The notes under the pieces were generated by a model. It saw only the letters and a list, made by a program, of their open reading frames with translations, was not told the origin of the DNA and did not search any database. 64,000 nucleotides of DNA, from positions 372,001 through 436,000 of the forward strand of contig CAVQEH010000004.1 in assembly GCA_963711455.1 (NCBI GenBank). The letters are read 5' to 3'. The stretch's first letter is position 1; the number at the start of each line of letters is the position of its first letter. Below are positions 42,143 through 52,197 of this stretch, one piece after another. The translations under genes were made by a program, and so were the position numbers. Origin of the DNA: DATFVA01 sp963711455 (GTDB lineage Bacteria; Bacteroidota; Ignavibacteria; Ignavibacteriales; Ignavibacteriaceae).

Positions 42143-44141
42143 AGATTTACGCGAAGAAATAAGAGAGCACGATTACCGTTATTATGTCCTTGCGGAACCT
42201 GAAATAAGCGATCAGGAATACGATGCCTTAATGAAGGATCTGGAAAAGCTTGAATCAGAAAACCCTGATCTGATTACTTCCGATTCCCCGACCCAACGTG
42301 TAGGAACTGATCTTACAAAAGAATTTAAACCTGTCACTCATTTACTTCCAATGCTTAGTCTTGCAAATACTTATAATGAAGATGAGCTGTTCGATTTTGA
42401 TCGTAGAGTAAAAGAAGGATTACCGGAAGGAGAAAAAATTGAATATGTTGTAGAGCCCAAAATTGATGGTGCTTCTGTGAGTTTACACTATATTAATAAT
42501 TACCTTGTAACGGCAGCAACAAGAGGGGACGGTTTTGTCGGAGAGGAAATCACCAATAATGTAAAAACAATCCGCTCGGTTCCGTTAAGATTTAAAAATA
42601 ATTCACTTCCCTACTCTTTCAGTAATATTGAAGTACGCGGTGAAATTTTTATGAAGCTGAAAGATTTTTTAAAACTGAACGAAGAAAGAGAAGCAAAAGG
42701 AGAAAAACTGTTTGCTAATCCCCGTAATTCCTCAGCAGGAACACTTAAGCTGCAGGATCCACAGGTTGTTGCAAAACGTCCGTTGAATATATTTACTTAT
42801 TTTTTGATAAGTCTGGAAGAAAATTACGAGTCACAGTATGAAAATCTTCAGATGCTTAAAAAGCTTGGCTTTAATGTAAACACTGAGTATAAGCTGTGTA
42901 AAAATATTGATGCAGTAATCGAAGCCTGCCATAAGCTTGAGGAAAAAAGAGATTCACTTGAATATGAAGTAGATGGTGCGGTAATCAAAGTAAATTCTTT
43001 AAAGCAGCAGAAAATATTGGGGAACATTGCTAAGTCGCCCCGATGGGCAGTTGCTTTTAAGTTTAAGGCAAAGCAGGCGTTTACGCGCCTCCATAAAATT
43101 ACCTGGCAGGTTGGTAGAATCGGAACAATAACACCCGTTGCCGAACTCGAGCCTGTTTTTCTTGCCGGTTCAACAATTAGCAGGGCAACTCTTCACAACC
43201 TTGATGAAATAAGAAGAAAAGATATACGGGAAGGAGATAAAGTTGTAATTGAAAAAGGCGGTGATGTTATTCCAAAAATAGTTTCGGTTGTAAAAGATGA
43301 AAGACCTGTAAAAAGCAAACCCGTTCAGCCGCCGAAAAACTGTCCGGTCTGCAAATCACCACTTTTTAAACCACCCGATGAAGTTGCTTACTATTGTGAA
43401 AACACCGAGTGCCCGGCACAAATAAAAGGAAGACTGGAACACTTTTCAGCGCGTGGTGCAATGGATATTGAGGGTTTAGGTTCGGCTTTAATTAATCTTT
43501 TTGTTGAAATGGGATTTCTTCATACATATGCCGATATTTACGAATTAAAAAATAAACGTGAAGAATTAATTGCAATAGAACGTCTTGGTGAAAAAAGCGT
43601 GGATAATCTTTTAAATTCAATTGAAAAAAGTAAACAACAGCCTTTTCAGAAAGTTTTATTTGCAATCGGGATACGGTATGTTGGCTCCGGCGCCGCAAAA
43701 AAGCTTGCTGATTACTTCAATACGGTCGACGAATTAATGAATGCTGATGAAGAAATAATTGAACAAATCCATGAAATAGGACCAAGTATCAGCAGAAGCG
43801 TTGTAAATTTTTTTTCCGAGCAGCATAACATGAAAACTATTGATCGGTTAAAAAAACATGGATTAAATTTTACATCCGGGAAGAAAATAGAAAAAGAAAC
43901 TTTCTTCACCGGAAAATCTTTTGTTTTAACCGGAACTCTTTCAGATTTTTCACGTGAAGAAGCCAGTGATAAAATTGTTATGTTTGGAGGGAAGGTTACT
44001 TCATCTGTAAGTAAAAACACCGATTACTTGCTTGCGGGTGAAAATGCAGGCTCTAAAATGACAAAAGCTGAAAAACTCGGAATATCGATTATGAATGAAA
44101 AAGAATTTATTAAACATCTGGAAGAAATTGAAAAGAAATGA
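42114..44141 (+). CDS. ligA: NAD-dependent DNA ligase
   Basis: LigA seals nicks in replication and repair using NAD+. In the 675-residue product the adenylation domain starts with the Ia region (HDYRYYVLAEPEISDQEYDALMKDLEKLE) and has the catalytic lysine in VEPKIDGASVSLHY (about residue 118). The OB domain (RWAVAFKFKAKQAFTRLHKITWQVGRIGTITPVAELEPV) is followed by a zinc finger (CPVCKSPLF and CENTECPAQ). Helix-hairpin-helix motifs and a C-terminal BRCT domain (SFVLTGTLSDFSREEASDKIVMFGGKVTSSVSKNTDYLLAGENAGSK) complete it. Confidence 0.97.
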   Translation: MATKAQKRIEDLREEIREHDYRYYVLAEPEISDQEYDALMKDLEKLESENPDLITSDSPTQRVGTDLTKEFKPVTHLLPMLSLANTYNEDELFDFDRRVKEGLPEGEKIEYVVEPKIDGASVSLHYINNYLVTAATRGDGFVGEEITNNVKTIRSVPLRFKNNSLPYSFSNIEVRGEIFMKLKDFLKLNEEREAKGEKLFANPRNSSAGTLKLQDPQVVAKRPLNIFTYFLISLEENYESQYENLQMLKKLGFNVNTEYKLCKNIDAVIEACHKLEEKRDSLEYEVDGAVIKVNSLKQQKILGNIAKSPRWAVAFKFKAKQAFTRLHKITWQVGRIGTITPVAELEPVFLAGSTISRATLHNLDEIRRKDIREGDKVVIEKGGDVIPKIVSVVKDERPVKSKPVQPPKNCPVCKSPLFKPPDEVAYYCENTECPAQIKGRLEHFSARGAMDIEGLGSALINLFVEMGFLHTYADIYELKNKREELIAIERLGEKSVDNLLNSIEKSKQQPFQKVLFAIGIRYVGSGAAKKLADYFNTVDELMNADEEIIEQIHEIGPSISRSVVNFFSEQHNMKTIDRLKKHGLNFTSGKKIEKETFFTGKSFVLTGTLSDFSREEASDKIVMFGGKVTSSVSKNTDYLLAGENAGSKMTKAEKLGISIMNEKEFIKHLEEIEKK

Positions 44142-44668
44142 TCGGACAGTTAAAAGATAAAATAGCAGGATTACTTGTTAAGAATAAACTTAAAGATTTT
44201 GAAATAACAGAACATAATTTCAGGGATTTCTTTAAAAGATCATTTAATTTTTTTGTTGTTATGCCGGAAAATGAAACCGATTTCAATCATTCTTTTCCAA
44301 TTTTAAATTACCTTGATGAAAACAGGAAAAGCGTTACAGTGTTTACACATGATTTCAAAGTTAATTTACTCCCGGCTAAGTTTCGTCAGAAAGCAATCGG
44401 CTACACTATTGATGACGTTAGTAAACTTAATCTTCCCTCAAAAAGGATAAGTGATAAGCTTGACCAGATGAGATTTCAAACTGTAATTGATTTAAACAGG
44501 CAGGAAAATCTATACTGCCGTTATATTATTAATCGTCTTAAAGCAACTTATAAGATGGGATTTGTGGTAGGTGAACCGGATAAGTTTTACAATATCCAGG
44601 TTATTAATAAAAATCCTGAGGCTGAGAATTCTTATAAAAATTTATTAAATTGCTTAAAAATGTTTTGA
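44138..44668 (+). CDS. Conserved protein of unknown function (DUF6913-like)
   Basis: A 176-residue cytosolic protein. It overlaps the ligA stop by 4 bases. It has FVVMPENETDFNHSFPILNYLDENRKSVTVFTHDF and LDQMRFQTVIDLNRQENLYCRYIINRLKATYKMGFV, which resemble the Bacteroidota DUF6913 pattern. That resemblance is from memory and the functional meaning is unknown. Some family members look distantly like glycosyltransferase 9 folds. A STAS-domain gene follows 9 bases on. Confidence 0.55.
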   Translation: MIGQLKDKIAGLLVKNKLKDFEITEHNFRDFFKRSFNFFVVMPENETDFNHSFPILNYLDENRKSVTVFTHDFKVNLLPAKFRQKAIGYTIDDVSKLNLPSKRISDKLDQMRFQTVIDLNRQENLYCRYIINRLKATYKMGFVVGEPDKFYNIQVINKNPEAENSYKNLLNCLKMF

Positions 44669-44677
44669 GGAAGTTAT

Positions 44678-45025
44678 ATGAATTTTGAGATCAAAAGGAT
44701 CAACGATATAACAATATTCAAATTGAATGAGAAACGATTAGATACTAATATTTCAGGTTTGGTTAAAGGTGAATTTACAATGCTTCTTAAAGTTGAAGGG
44801 ATTAATAAACTTATTTTAGATTTGAGTGAAGTTGAAACTTGTGACAGCTCGGGGTTAAGTGCAATTCTTGTTGCAAACAGGATTTTAAACCTTAACGGCG
44901 GCTCAATGAGAATCGCCGCACCTTCTGAAAAAGTTTATTCATTAATTAAAATAACCCAATTAGACCGTGTACTGCCGGTTTGCGCAACAGTAGATGAAGC
45001 CTTCGGTGAACTAAAGAAGGAATAA
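44678..45025 (+). CDS. STAS-domain protein (anti-anti-sigma factor-like)
   Basis: A 115-residue protein with the STAS fold: ITIFKLNEKRLDTNISGLVKGEFTMLLKVEGINKLILDLSEVETCDSSGLSAILVANRILNLNGGSMRIAAP. The DSSGL motif holds the phosphorylatable serine of SpoIIAA-like proteins. It probably relays a kinase/phosphatase signal or binds a partner; no anti-sigma kinase gene is adjacent. It lies 9 bases after the DUF6913-like gene and 4 before the symporter. Confidence 0.9.
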   Translation: MNFEIKRINDITIFKLNEKRLDTNISGLVKGEFTMLLKVEGINKLILDLSEVETCDSSGLSAILVANRILNLNGGSMRIAAPSEKVYSLIKITQLDRVLPVCATVDEAFGELKKE

Positions 45026-45029
45026 TTTA

Positions 45030-46463
45030 TTGAATGGAAGATCGCTCGATTATGTTATCATTGCGGTTTACTTAATCGGCATAGCGGTTTTCGGTATCAT
45101 CTCGGGGGGAAAGCAAAGAACAGTAAAAGATTATTTCCTCGGTTCGAAAGTTGTTCCATGGTGGGCAGTTTGCTTTTCAATTGTTGCCGCAGAAACAAGC
45201 ACACTTACTTTTATTTCAATTCCGGGCTTATCCTATTTAACCAACCTTAATTTTCTCCAGGTAGCATTTGGATATTTAATTGGACGAATCATTGTAGCAA
45301 CTCTCTTTCTTCCCGCTTATTATAAGGGTGAATTAAAAACAGCCTATACATTCCTCGAAAACAGGTTTGGAAGTAAAGCAAGAAATTATGCATCGATAGT
45401 TTTTTTATTTACAAGAACTGCCGCCGATGGTGTAAGGTTATTTGCTACTGCAATTCCTTTAAAGCTTCTTTTAAATATTGACTACCCGCTGGCAATAATT
45501 ATAATTGCAGTTGTTTCATTGGTTTATACCTATACTGGTGGCGTAAAAGGAATCATCTGGGTTGATGTAATTCAAATGTTCATTTATATCTTCGGAGCTT
45601 TACTTGCAGGATTCTTTATTTTGAATCTGTTGCCGGATGGATGGAACTCAGTTGCTGTGGCAGCTTCTGGTGGTGATAAATTCCAGATTATTAATTTTGG
45701 TTTTGAAGGTACAATAAAAGAATTCTTTACAAATCCTTACACATTAATCGGCGGAATGTTAGGAGGAGCTTTTTTATCAATGGCTTCTCATGGAACGGAT
45801 CAATTAATAGTACAGAGATTGCTTGCAGCAAAAGATTTAAAGGAAAGTAAAAAAGCTGTAATCGGAAGTGGGGTAATCATAATCTTTCAATTTGCATTAT
45901 TTCTTATTCTTGGAGTTTTGTTATACGCATATTATGGAAAAATTAACTTAAAACCCGATGAGATATTTCCTCATTTTATAATTAATGTTCTCCCGCCGGG
46001 AGTTTCGGGAATAATAATAGCAGGATTATTTGCTGCAGCTATGTCTACCTTGGCAGGTTCAATGAGCTCTCTTTCCTCTTCAACTATGATGGATTTATTT
46101 CAGCCCGTCTTCGGTGTTAAAAGAAATGATTTATTTATTTCACGTATTATTACCATATTCTGGGCAGCAATGCTTGTATTATCTGCATTGTTTTTTATGA
46201 ACACATCTACCGCTGTTGTAGAGCTTGCATTAAGCATTGCTTCATTTACTTATGGCGGATTGCTTGGCACATTCCTTTTAGGGCTGCTTTTCAGAAGAGT
46301 TAACCAATCAAATGCTCTAGTTGGTTTTACTCTTGGAATACTTGTAATGGTTTTTGTTATTTCATTTAAAATTGTAGCATGGACATGGTTTACAATTATT
46401 GGTGTTGCTGTAACATTACTATCAGGCTATCTGACTTCTTTTTTTAGAAAGACAAGTATTTAG
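45030..46463 (+). CDS. Sodium:solute symporter (SSS) family protein, first copy
   Basis: A 477-residue, about 13-helix Na+/solute symporter from a TTG start. It has the SSS hallmarks VKDYFLGSKVVPWWAVCFSIVAAETSTLTFISIPG in the first helices, GVKGIIWVDVIQMFIYI and FAAAMSTLAGSMSSLSSSTMMDLFQP (helix 8-9 region). The solute is unknown; sugars and inositol are common in this family. It precedes a second SSS gene by 8 bases and follows the STAS gene by 4, so these form a unit. Confidence 0.9.
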   Translation: MNGRSLDYVIIAVYLIGIAVFGIISGGKQRTVKDYFLGSKVVPWWAVCFSIVAAETSTLTFISIPGLSYLTNLNFLQVAFGYLIGRIIVATLFLPAYYKGELKTAYTFLENRFGSKARNYASIVFLFTRTAADGVRLFATAIPLKLLLNIDYPLAIIIIAVVSLVYTYTGGVKGIIWVDVIQMFIYIFGALLAGFFILNLLPDGWNSVAVAASGGDKFQIINFGFEGTIKEFFTNPYTLIGGMLGGAFLSMASHGTDQLIVQRLLAAKDLKESKKAVIGSGVIIIFQFALFLILGVLLYAYYGKINLKPDEIFPHFIINVLPPGVSGIIIAGLFAAAMSTLAGSMSSLSSSTMMDLFQPVFGVKRNDLFISRIITIFWAAMLVLSALFFMNTSTAVVELALSIASFTYGGLLGTFLLGLLFRRVNQSNALVGFTLGILVMVFVISFKIVAWTWFTIIGVAVTLLSGYLTSFFRKTSI

Positions 46464-46471
46464 GTGATTAT

Positions 46472-48220
46472 ATGTCAGCGATAGACTACTTAATCATTGC
46501 GGCTTATTTTATCTTCTCTCTGAGCATTGCTCTTTACTATACAAAAAGAGCGGGTAAAAGCACTGATGAATTTTTCCTTTCCGGTAGAAATCTCCCATGG
46601 TATTTAGCGGGATTATCTATGGTTGCAACTACATTTGCTGCTGATACACCGCTTGCTGTTACCGAATTAGTTGCGAAGAACGGCGTTGCCGGAAACTGGG
46701 TCTGGTGGAATTTTGCTTTCGGCGGATTGCTAACTGTCTTCTTCTTTGCAAAGTTATGGAGGAGAGCAGGAATTATGACTGAAGTTGAATTTGCAGAGAT
46801 TCGATACTCCGGGAAACCTGCAAAATTTTTAAGGGCATTTCGTGCAGTATACCTCGGACTGTTCATGAACATCATTATAATGGGCTGGGTAAATAAAGCG
46901 ATGGCTTCTATTTTAACAGGAATGTTTGGGATTCCTGAATCGCAGGTTATTTATTATGTGTTTGCCTGTATGATGATTGTCGCTTTTTATTCGGCTCTTT
47001 CCGGTTTATGGGGAGTTGTTATAACAGATGCATTTCAATTTTTCATTGCGATGTCGGGCTGCATTGTTCTCGCAGTTATAGTTGTTAATTCGAGTCAGGT
47101 TGGCGGTATTGAAGGCTTACAGCATAAACTTCCTGAATATACTTTCAAATTTCTTCCTGTTATATCTAATGTTAAAGATGTCGGGCTCGCGTTTTCATTA
47201 TCAGTAACTTCTTTTCTTGCTTATGTGGGAATTATCTGGTGGGCTTCATGGTATCCCGGGGCAGAACCCGGCGGCGGCGGTTATATTGCGCAGCGAATGA
47301 TGTCTGCAAAAGATGAAAAAAATTCTCTCTTTGCTACCCTGTTTTTTCAGATTGCTCATTATGGAATTCGTCCGTGGCCGTGGATAATCGTAGCTCTTTG
47401 TTCCTTAGTACTTTATCCAAACCTTGCCGCTGATCAAAAAGGGTTGGGTTATATTTATGCGATGAATGACTTTCTTCCGTCAGGGTTAAAAGGATTGCTT
47501 GTCGCGGCTTTTTTTGCAGCCTATATGAGCACAATTGCCACACAGCTTAACTGGGGAACTTCATATCTTATTAATGATTTTTACAGAAGATTCCTTAATA
47601 AAAATAAAAATGAAACCCATTACGTTAAAGCTTCACGCATAGCAACCGTTTTACTTATGATTGTTTCAGCAATAGTTACTTTATTTATCACTACAATTTC
47701 AGGAGCCTGGGTATTTATTATGGAGTGCGGAGCTGGGTTAGGGCTTGTTCTTATCTTAAGGTGGTATTGGTGGAGAATTAATGCGTGGTCCGAAATTTCT
47801 GCAATGATCACTCCTTTTATCATCTATCCGTTGTTAAAATTGAACGGTGTTGAGTTTCCCTCGACATTATTCATTCTTGTTAGCTGCACAACCTTTACCT
47901 GGGTTATTGTAACATTTTTAACAAAGCCGACAAGTGAAGAAACATTATTTAATTTCTATCGTAGGATTCACCCCGGTGGAATACTGTGGAGAAAAATATC
48001 TGTAAAGATTCCTGATGTTAAAAGTGATACAGGTTTTTTGAAAATGTTTATAAACTGGATTGCAGGTGTGATCCTGGTTTATTCTTTTTTATTCGGAACA
48101 GGCAGTCTTATTTTGGGAGATTTTGTACGGACGATAATCTTTACTTTAGCAGCTATTCTTTCCATCATTATTATCTATAAGAACTTAAGTGCTGCAGGCT
48201 GGAAAACATTAACCAAATAA
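46472..48220 (+). CDS. Sodium:solute symporter (SSS) family protein, second copy
   Basis: A 582-residue SSS transporter, longer than its neighbour because of a C-terminal extension of ~100 residues with two further helices. It has AGKSTDEFFLSGRNLPWYLAGLSMVATTFAADTPLAVTELV, GLWGVVITDAFQFFIAMSGCIVL and FFAAYMSTIATQLNWGTSYLINDFYRR. The two tandem copies are not near-identical, so the duplication is old. The substrate is not known. RBS is weak. Confidence 0.9.
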   Translation: MSAIDYLIIAAYFIFSLSIALYYTKRAGKSTDEFFLSGRNLPWYLAGLSMVATTFAADTPLAVTELVAKNGVAGNWVWWNFAFGGLLTVFFFAKLWRRAGIMTEVEFAEIRYSGKPAKFLRAFRAVYLGLFMNIIIMGWVNKAMASILTGMFGIPESQVIYYVFACMMIVAFYSALSGLWGVVITDAFQFFIAMSGCIVLAVIVVNSSQVGGIEGLQHKLPEYTFKFLPVISNVKDVGLAFSLSVTSFLAYVGIIWWASWYPGAEPGGGGYIAQRMMSAKDEKNSLFATLFFQIAHYGIRPWPWIIVALCSLVLYPNLAADQKGLGYIYAMNDFLPSGLKGLLVAAFFAAYMSTIATQLNWGTSYLINDFYRRFLNKNKNETHYVKASRIATVLLMIVSAIVTLFITTISGAWVFIMECGAGLGLVLILRWYWWRINAWSEISAMITPFIIYPLLKLNGVEFPSTLFILVSCTTFTWVIVTFLTKPTSEETLFNFYRRIHPGGILWRKISVKIPDVKSDTGFLKMFINWIAGVILVYSFLFGTGSLILGDFVRTIIFTLAAILSIIIIYKNLSAAGWKTLTK

Positions 48221-48262
48221 TCGTTATTTTTAGACAATTATTACTCATTTTTCTGCATAGTA

Positions 48263-49114
48263 ATGAGAAGAAAAGATATACTAAAAAATATTAAAGTTAT
48301 CGTATCAGACATTGACGGCACTATTTTATCGGATGAAGGATTTATTGATAAGGAAGTAGTAAAATTAGTAACTCAGCTTCCTAAATATGATGTTCATTTT
48401 ACACTTGCAACCGGAAGGCTTCATTCAGCAATAATAGATATAGCAACAGAACTGAGCATTGATATTCCCCTGATTTCTATGGATGGGGCACTCATTAAGA
48501 GCCACCCGGAAGGCACAATTTTGTTTGAATCTTTCGTCAAGGAAAGGTATGTTAGAAAAGCTATTGCGATGGCAGATTCCTTTTTACTTAATATAGCTCT
48601 TTGCCACGATGATGCAATTTTTTTTACTGAAAGGAATTCAGTAATACCCCAAGTTATGGAAAAATTTGGCGCCCTTTATGAGGAAGTACCATCTTATGAA
48701 AATTTTTGTGACAGAACACTGGAAGTTGTAATGGCATCAGATAACAGTGATAACCTGAAATACGTGTACAACCGATTAGGTTTCCCTTATACTTTTGGTC
48801 TGAATCGTTCTTATTTCAAATCACAAAGCCGTGATAACATTTATTATCTTGAAATAAGAAACAAAGGAACTTCAAAAGGAATGGGATTTGAAAGATTATT
48901 AAAATCCCTAAACGTTAAGAAGGATCACGCAGCTGTAATTGGTGACTGGTATAATGATCTAAGCCTTTTCCAGGTTGGCGGCTTTAAAGTAGCTATTGCG
49001 AATGCAGTAGCTGAAATTAAAAAGAACGCTGATTATATCACCTCGAAGGATAATAACCACGGAGGTGTGGGAGAGTTTATAGAAATGATTTTAAAAGCGA
49101 AGACAAGTAAATAA
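48263..49114 (+). CDS. Cof-type HAD family phosphatase
   Basis: A 283-residue haloacid dehalogenase-like hydrolase of the Cof/YbjI type. Motif I is VSDIDGTIL (DxD, about residues 15-21), motif II TLATGRLHSAI, and the late motif is AVIGDWYNDLSLFQVGGFKVAIANA. A C2-type cap domain lies between. Family members dephosphorylate sugar phosphates and nucleotides; the substrate here is unknown. The stop overlaps the next start by one base (TAATG). Confidence 0.9.
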   Translation: MRRKDILKNIKVIVSDIDGTILSDEGFIDKEVVKLVTQLPKYDVHFTLATGRLHSAIIDIATELSIDIPLISMDGALIKSHPEGTILFESFVKERYVRKAIAMADSFLLNIALCHDDAIFFTERNSVIPQVMEKFGALYEEVPSYENFCDRTLEVVMASDNSDNLKYVYNRLGFPYTFGLNRSYFKSQSRDNIYYLEIRNKGTSKGMGFERLLKSLNVKKDHAAVIGDWYNDLSLFQVGGFKVAIANAVAEIKKNADYITSKDNNHGGVGEFIEMILKAKTSK

Positions 49115-51309
49115 TGAAGAAAGAAGCTCATAGTAAAAGCGGCTTAAAACTAAAATTCTTAATCGGATTAAGCGCCGTTATACTTATAGTTTTAATGTTT
49201 CCCAAAGGCGAATCAATTGAATCTGAAGTTACTGTCGGTTCAATCTGGATTCATGATGATCTGATTGCACCATTCAGTTTTCCGATCTTAAAAGACCAGA
49301 AGACATACCAGGCAGAATTGAAAGATGCTGCTAATAGTGTTTATCCTGTTTATATAAAGCAGCCTGAAACAATTGATAAAGTACTCGATTCGGTAAATAG
49401 TTATGATGCTTTTCTTATCAGGATTATCGATAGCACACTTTCAACAGAAGGACAGGAAAATTTAAATCCTACGTTTCTCAGCACTCCGTCTTTTAGTACT
49501 TTTCAGAACCTGCGGCATCAGGAAAGAAATATGCTGCAAAGGAGAAACCTGAATGATATCCTGGGCAACCTCAATAATATGATTGCTGAAGTTTATAAAA
49601 CCGGGATAATAAATCAGATTCCGGTTAACGGTAAGGATAGTATTGCTGTTCGTACGGGAAATGTAGATAAAATAGAATCGGCAGATAAATTTCTTGATTT
49701 AAAGAGTGCGGTGAACATTGTTCAAAATGAAATCGCACAGATGCGGTATTCGGAAGATCTGAAAAATGCGTTAGATGAATATGCAATTCATTTTATTAAC
49801 CCGAACATTACATTTAATCAGCAGGCAACTGATGAAGAAATTGATCAGGCTAAAAGTAATGTATCAAAGTATGTCGGGATTGTAAATGAAAATGAAAGGA
49901 TAATCGCCAAACACGACAGGATAACCAAAGAAGCGAAATTAAAGATAGACTCATATAAAGCAGCTAAGGGAGAAATGATAGGTGAGGGTGGATTCTGGCT
50001 TCAGTTGGTGGGAAAATTTTTTCACATCTCACTGCTTGTTTCATTGTTATCAATTTACCTTTTCCTTTTCAGGAAGAAAATATTTTATGATAACCAAAAA
50101 ATTCTTCTTATTACAATCATATTCGTTTTTGTTTGTTTTGTAACATTTTTAATAAACCAGATCACTGTTGATGTTCCGCTGCAGTTCCTTATTTTTATAC
50201 CTGCGGCAACAATGCTTCTAACAATCATCTTTGATTCACGCGTCGGGTTTTATTCAACTATAATAATTTCCCTGATAACAGGTGCACTAAGAGGAAATGA
50301 TTACACTTTTGCGGTAATGAATATTTTTGCAGGTGCACTGGCTGTGTATACTGTGAGGGATATTAAAAACCGTTCGCAAATTTTCAGATCATTTTTATTC
50401 ATTCTACTTGGTTATGCTATTGCAGTTATTGCGTTTGGAATGGAAAGATTTGCACCAATTGAATCACTCATGATCGAACTATCATTTGCTTCAACAAATG
50501 CTTTAATAAGCCCTGTGCTTACTTACGGACTGCTTATCTTCTTTGAAAAATTTTTCAGAATAACTACCGATCTTACTCTTCTTGAGCTTTCCAATTTCGA
50601 CAGACCATTGTTGAAAGAGCTTGCAAGGAAAGCGCCCGGCACTTTTAACCATTCAATGACAATGGGAACTCTTGCAGAAACAGCGGCAGAAAAAATTGGA
50701 GCTAATCCTTTACTCGCGCGTGTCGGTGCTTATTACCATGATGTTGGAAAAATAATTACTCCCCAGAATTTTGTTGAGAACCAGTTAAACAATCAGAATA
50801 TACATGAAAACCTTACTCCGGAAGAGAGTATTGAGCTGATAAGTCGACACGTTAAAGAAGGAATTGAGCTTGCCCAGGAATATGATATTCCACAGGAAAT
50901 TATAGACTTTATACCTATGCATCATGGTACTATGGCTATGACATTTTTCTATGAAAAAGCGAAGAAACTTTACGGCGAAGAAAAGGTAAATATAGACGAT
51001 TTCCGTTATCCCGGTCCCAAACCCAACTCAAAGGAAACCGCCATAATAATGCTTGCTGATGGTAGTGAATCTGCAGTCAGATCAATTGAGAATCCCGAAC
51101 CTGTTAAGGTAGAGAACGTAATTGATAAAATTATTTCAAGCAGAATTGAGGATGGACAGCTTGATAATTCCCCGATTACCTTCAGTGATATAAATAAAAT
51201 TAAAGAAGCTTTTATCAGTATCCTTTTAGGTCAGCATCACCGCAGAATACGTTATCCGAAGCAGGAAGAGATGGAAAAAGGTGAACCGGAGAAGAAAGAA
51301 GGACAATGA
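49114..51309 (+). CDS. PgpH-type 7TM-HD domain cyclic-di-AMP phosphodiesterase
   Basis: A 731-residue membrane protein with an N-terminal extracellular 7TMR-HDED region (residues ~50-290), then seven helices (about 295-475). A C-terminal HD domain follows (PGTFNHSMTMGTLAETAAEKIGANPLLARVGAYYHDVGKI, then PMHHGT and ADGSESAVR). This layout is that of PgpH, which hydrolyses c-di-AMP. It would make c-di-AMP level responsive to an outside signal. No cyclase gene is in the window. It overlaps xerD by 4 bases. Confidence 0.9.
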   Translation: MKKEAHSKSGLKLKFLIGLSAVILIVLMFPKGESIESEVTVGSIWIHDDLIAPFSFPILKDQKTYQAELKDAANSVYPVYIKQPETIDKVLDSVNSYDAFLIRIIDSTLSTEGQENLNPTFLSTPSFSTFQNLRHQERNMLQRRNLNDILGNLNNMIAEVYKTGIINQIPVNGKDSIAVRTGNVDKIESADKFLDLKSAVNIVQNEIAQMRYSEDLKNALDEYAIHFINPNITFNQQATDEEIDQAKSNVSKYVGIVNENERIIAKHDRITKEAKLKIDSYKAAKGEMIGEGGFWLQLVGKFFHISLLVSLLSIYLFLFRKKIFYDNQKILLITIIFVFVCFVTFLINQITVDVPLQFLIFIPAATMLLTIIFDSRVGFYSTIIISLITGALRGNDYTFAVMNIFAGALAVYTVRDIKNRSQIFRSFLFILLGYAIAVIAFGMERFAPIESLMIELSFASTNALISPVLTYGLLIFFEKFFRITTDLTLLELSNFDRPLLKELARKAPGTFNHSMTMGTLAETAAEKIGANPLLARVGAYYHDVGKIITPQNFVENQLNNQNIHENLTPEESIELISRHVKEGIELAQEYDIPQEIIDFIPMHHGTMAMTFFYEKAKKLYGEEKVNIDDFRYPGPKPNSKETAIIMLADGSESAVRSIENPEPVKVENVIDKIISSRIEDGQLDNSPITFSDINKIKEAFISILLGQHHRRIRYPKQEEMEKGEPEKKEGQ

Positions 51310-52196
51310 AAATCTTTCTCGATGAATATCTTTCTGTGCTGAAACTAGAAAAGAATTTATCAGAAAACACGGTTGCATCTTACAGGAATGACATTACAAA
51401 TCTCGTACAGTTTCTCCAGAATTATAATATTAATGATCCTCAGCAGATTAAGTACAACCATCTTACAGAATTTTTTAAATTTCTCAATGAAATAGGATTA
51501 TCGAGCAGCTCGGCTTCAAGGTATCATTCCTCCTTAAAAGGATTCTTTTCATATTTATTCCAGAACAGGTATATAACCGGGAACCCGGTTGATAAAATTC
51601 CCTCGCCCAAACTTTCTAAAAAATTACCCCAGGTTTTAACGATAAATGAAATTGATACAATACTTTCTCAACCCGACGTTACTACTAAGTTTGGCTTGCG
51701 TGATAAAGCATTGCTTGAATTATTTTATGCATGCGGAATAAGAGTTAGTGAATTAATTAATCTGAAAATTTCCGGTCTTTTTTTTAAAGAAGAAATCATT
51801 CGGGTCTTTGGCAAAGGTTCTAAAGAAAGACTTATCCCAATAGGGAGCAGTGCAATTAATTGGGTAACCGAGTACCTGAAGCAAGGCAGACCCTTACTTG
51901 AAAAGAAAAGTAAAAGCGAAAACTACCTGTTTCTGAATACCAGAGGAACAAAACTTTCCCGGATGGGCGTATGGAAAATTGTAGACCGTTATGTAAAGGA
52001 GGCAAAGATTGATAAAGAAGTTCATCCGCATACTTTCCGACATTCTTTTGCAACTCACCTGCTTGAAGGCGGAGCCGATCTCCGGGCAGTACAGGAAATG
52101 TTAGGGCATGCAGATATTTCAACCACACAGATTTATACGCACATAGACAGAGACTATATTAAACAGGTTCACAGAGATTTTCATCCAAGAGGTTAG
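51306..52196 (+). CDS. xerD: Tyrosine recombinase XerD/XerC-type
   Basis: A 296-residue site-specific recombinase. The N-terminal SAM-like domain (FLDEYLSVLKLEKNLSENTVASYRNDITNLVQFL) is followed by the catalytic domain. It has the Arg in CGIRVSELINLK, the Lys region KGSKERLIPIG, and HPHTFRHSFATHLLEGGADLRAVQEMLGHADISTTQIYTHI with the His-Arg-His and tyrosine. It probably resolves chromosome dimers with FtsK. It begins within the end of the PgpH gene, so it is likely housekeeping rather than a mobile-element integrase. Confidence 0.93.
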   Translation: MKIFLDEYLSVLKLEKNLSENTVASYRNDITNLVQFLQNYNINDPQQIKYNHLTEFFKFLNEIGLSSSSASRYHSSLKGFFSYLFQNRYITGNPVDKIPSPKLSKKLPQVLTINEIDTILSQPDVTTKFGLRDKALLELFYACGIRVSELINLKISGLFFKEEIIRVFGKGSKERLIPIGSSAINWVTEYLKQGRPLLEKKSKSENYLFLNTRGTKLSRMGVWKIVDRYVKEAKIDKEVHPHTFRHSFATHLLEGGADLRAVQEMLGHADISTTQIYTHIDRDYIKQVHRDFHPRG

Positions 52197-52197
52197 T

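Noticed and set aside
51306..52196. Possible mobile-element integrase
   Set aside because: The tyrosine recombinase is housekeeping-like: it overlaps pgpH, has XerD length and no attachment repeats are visible.
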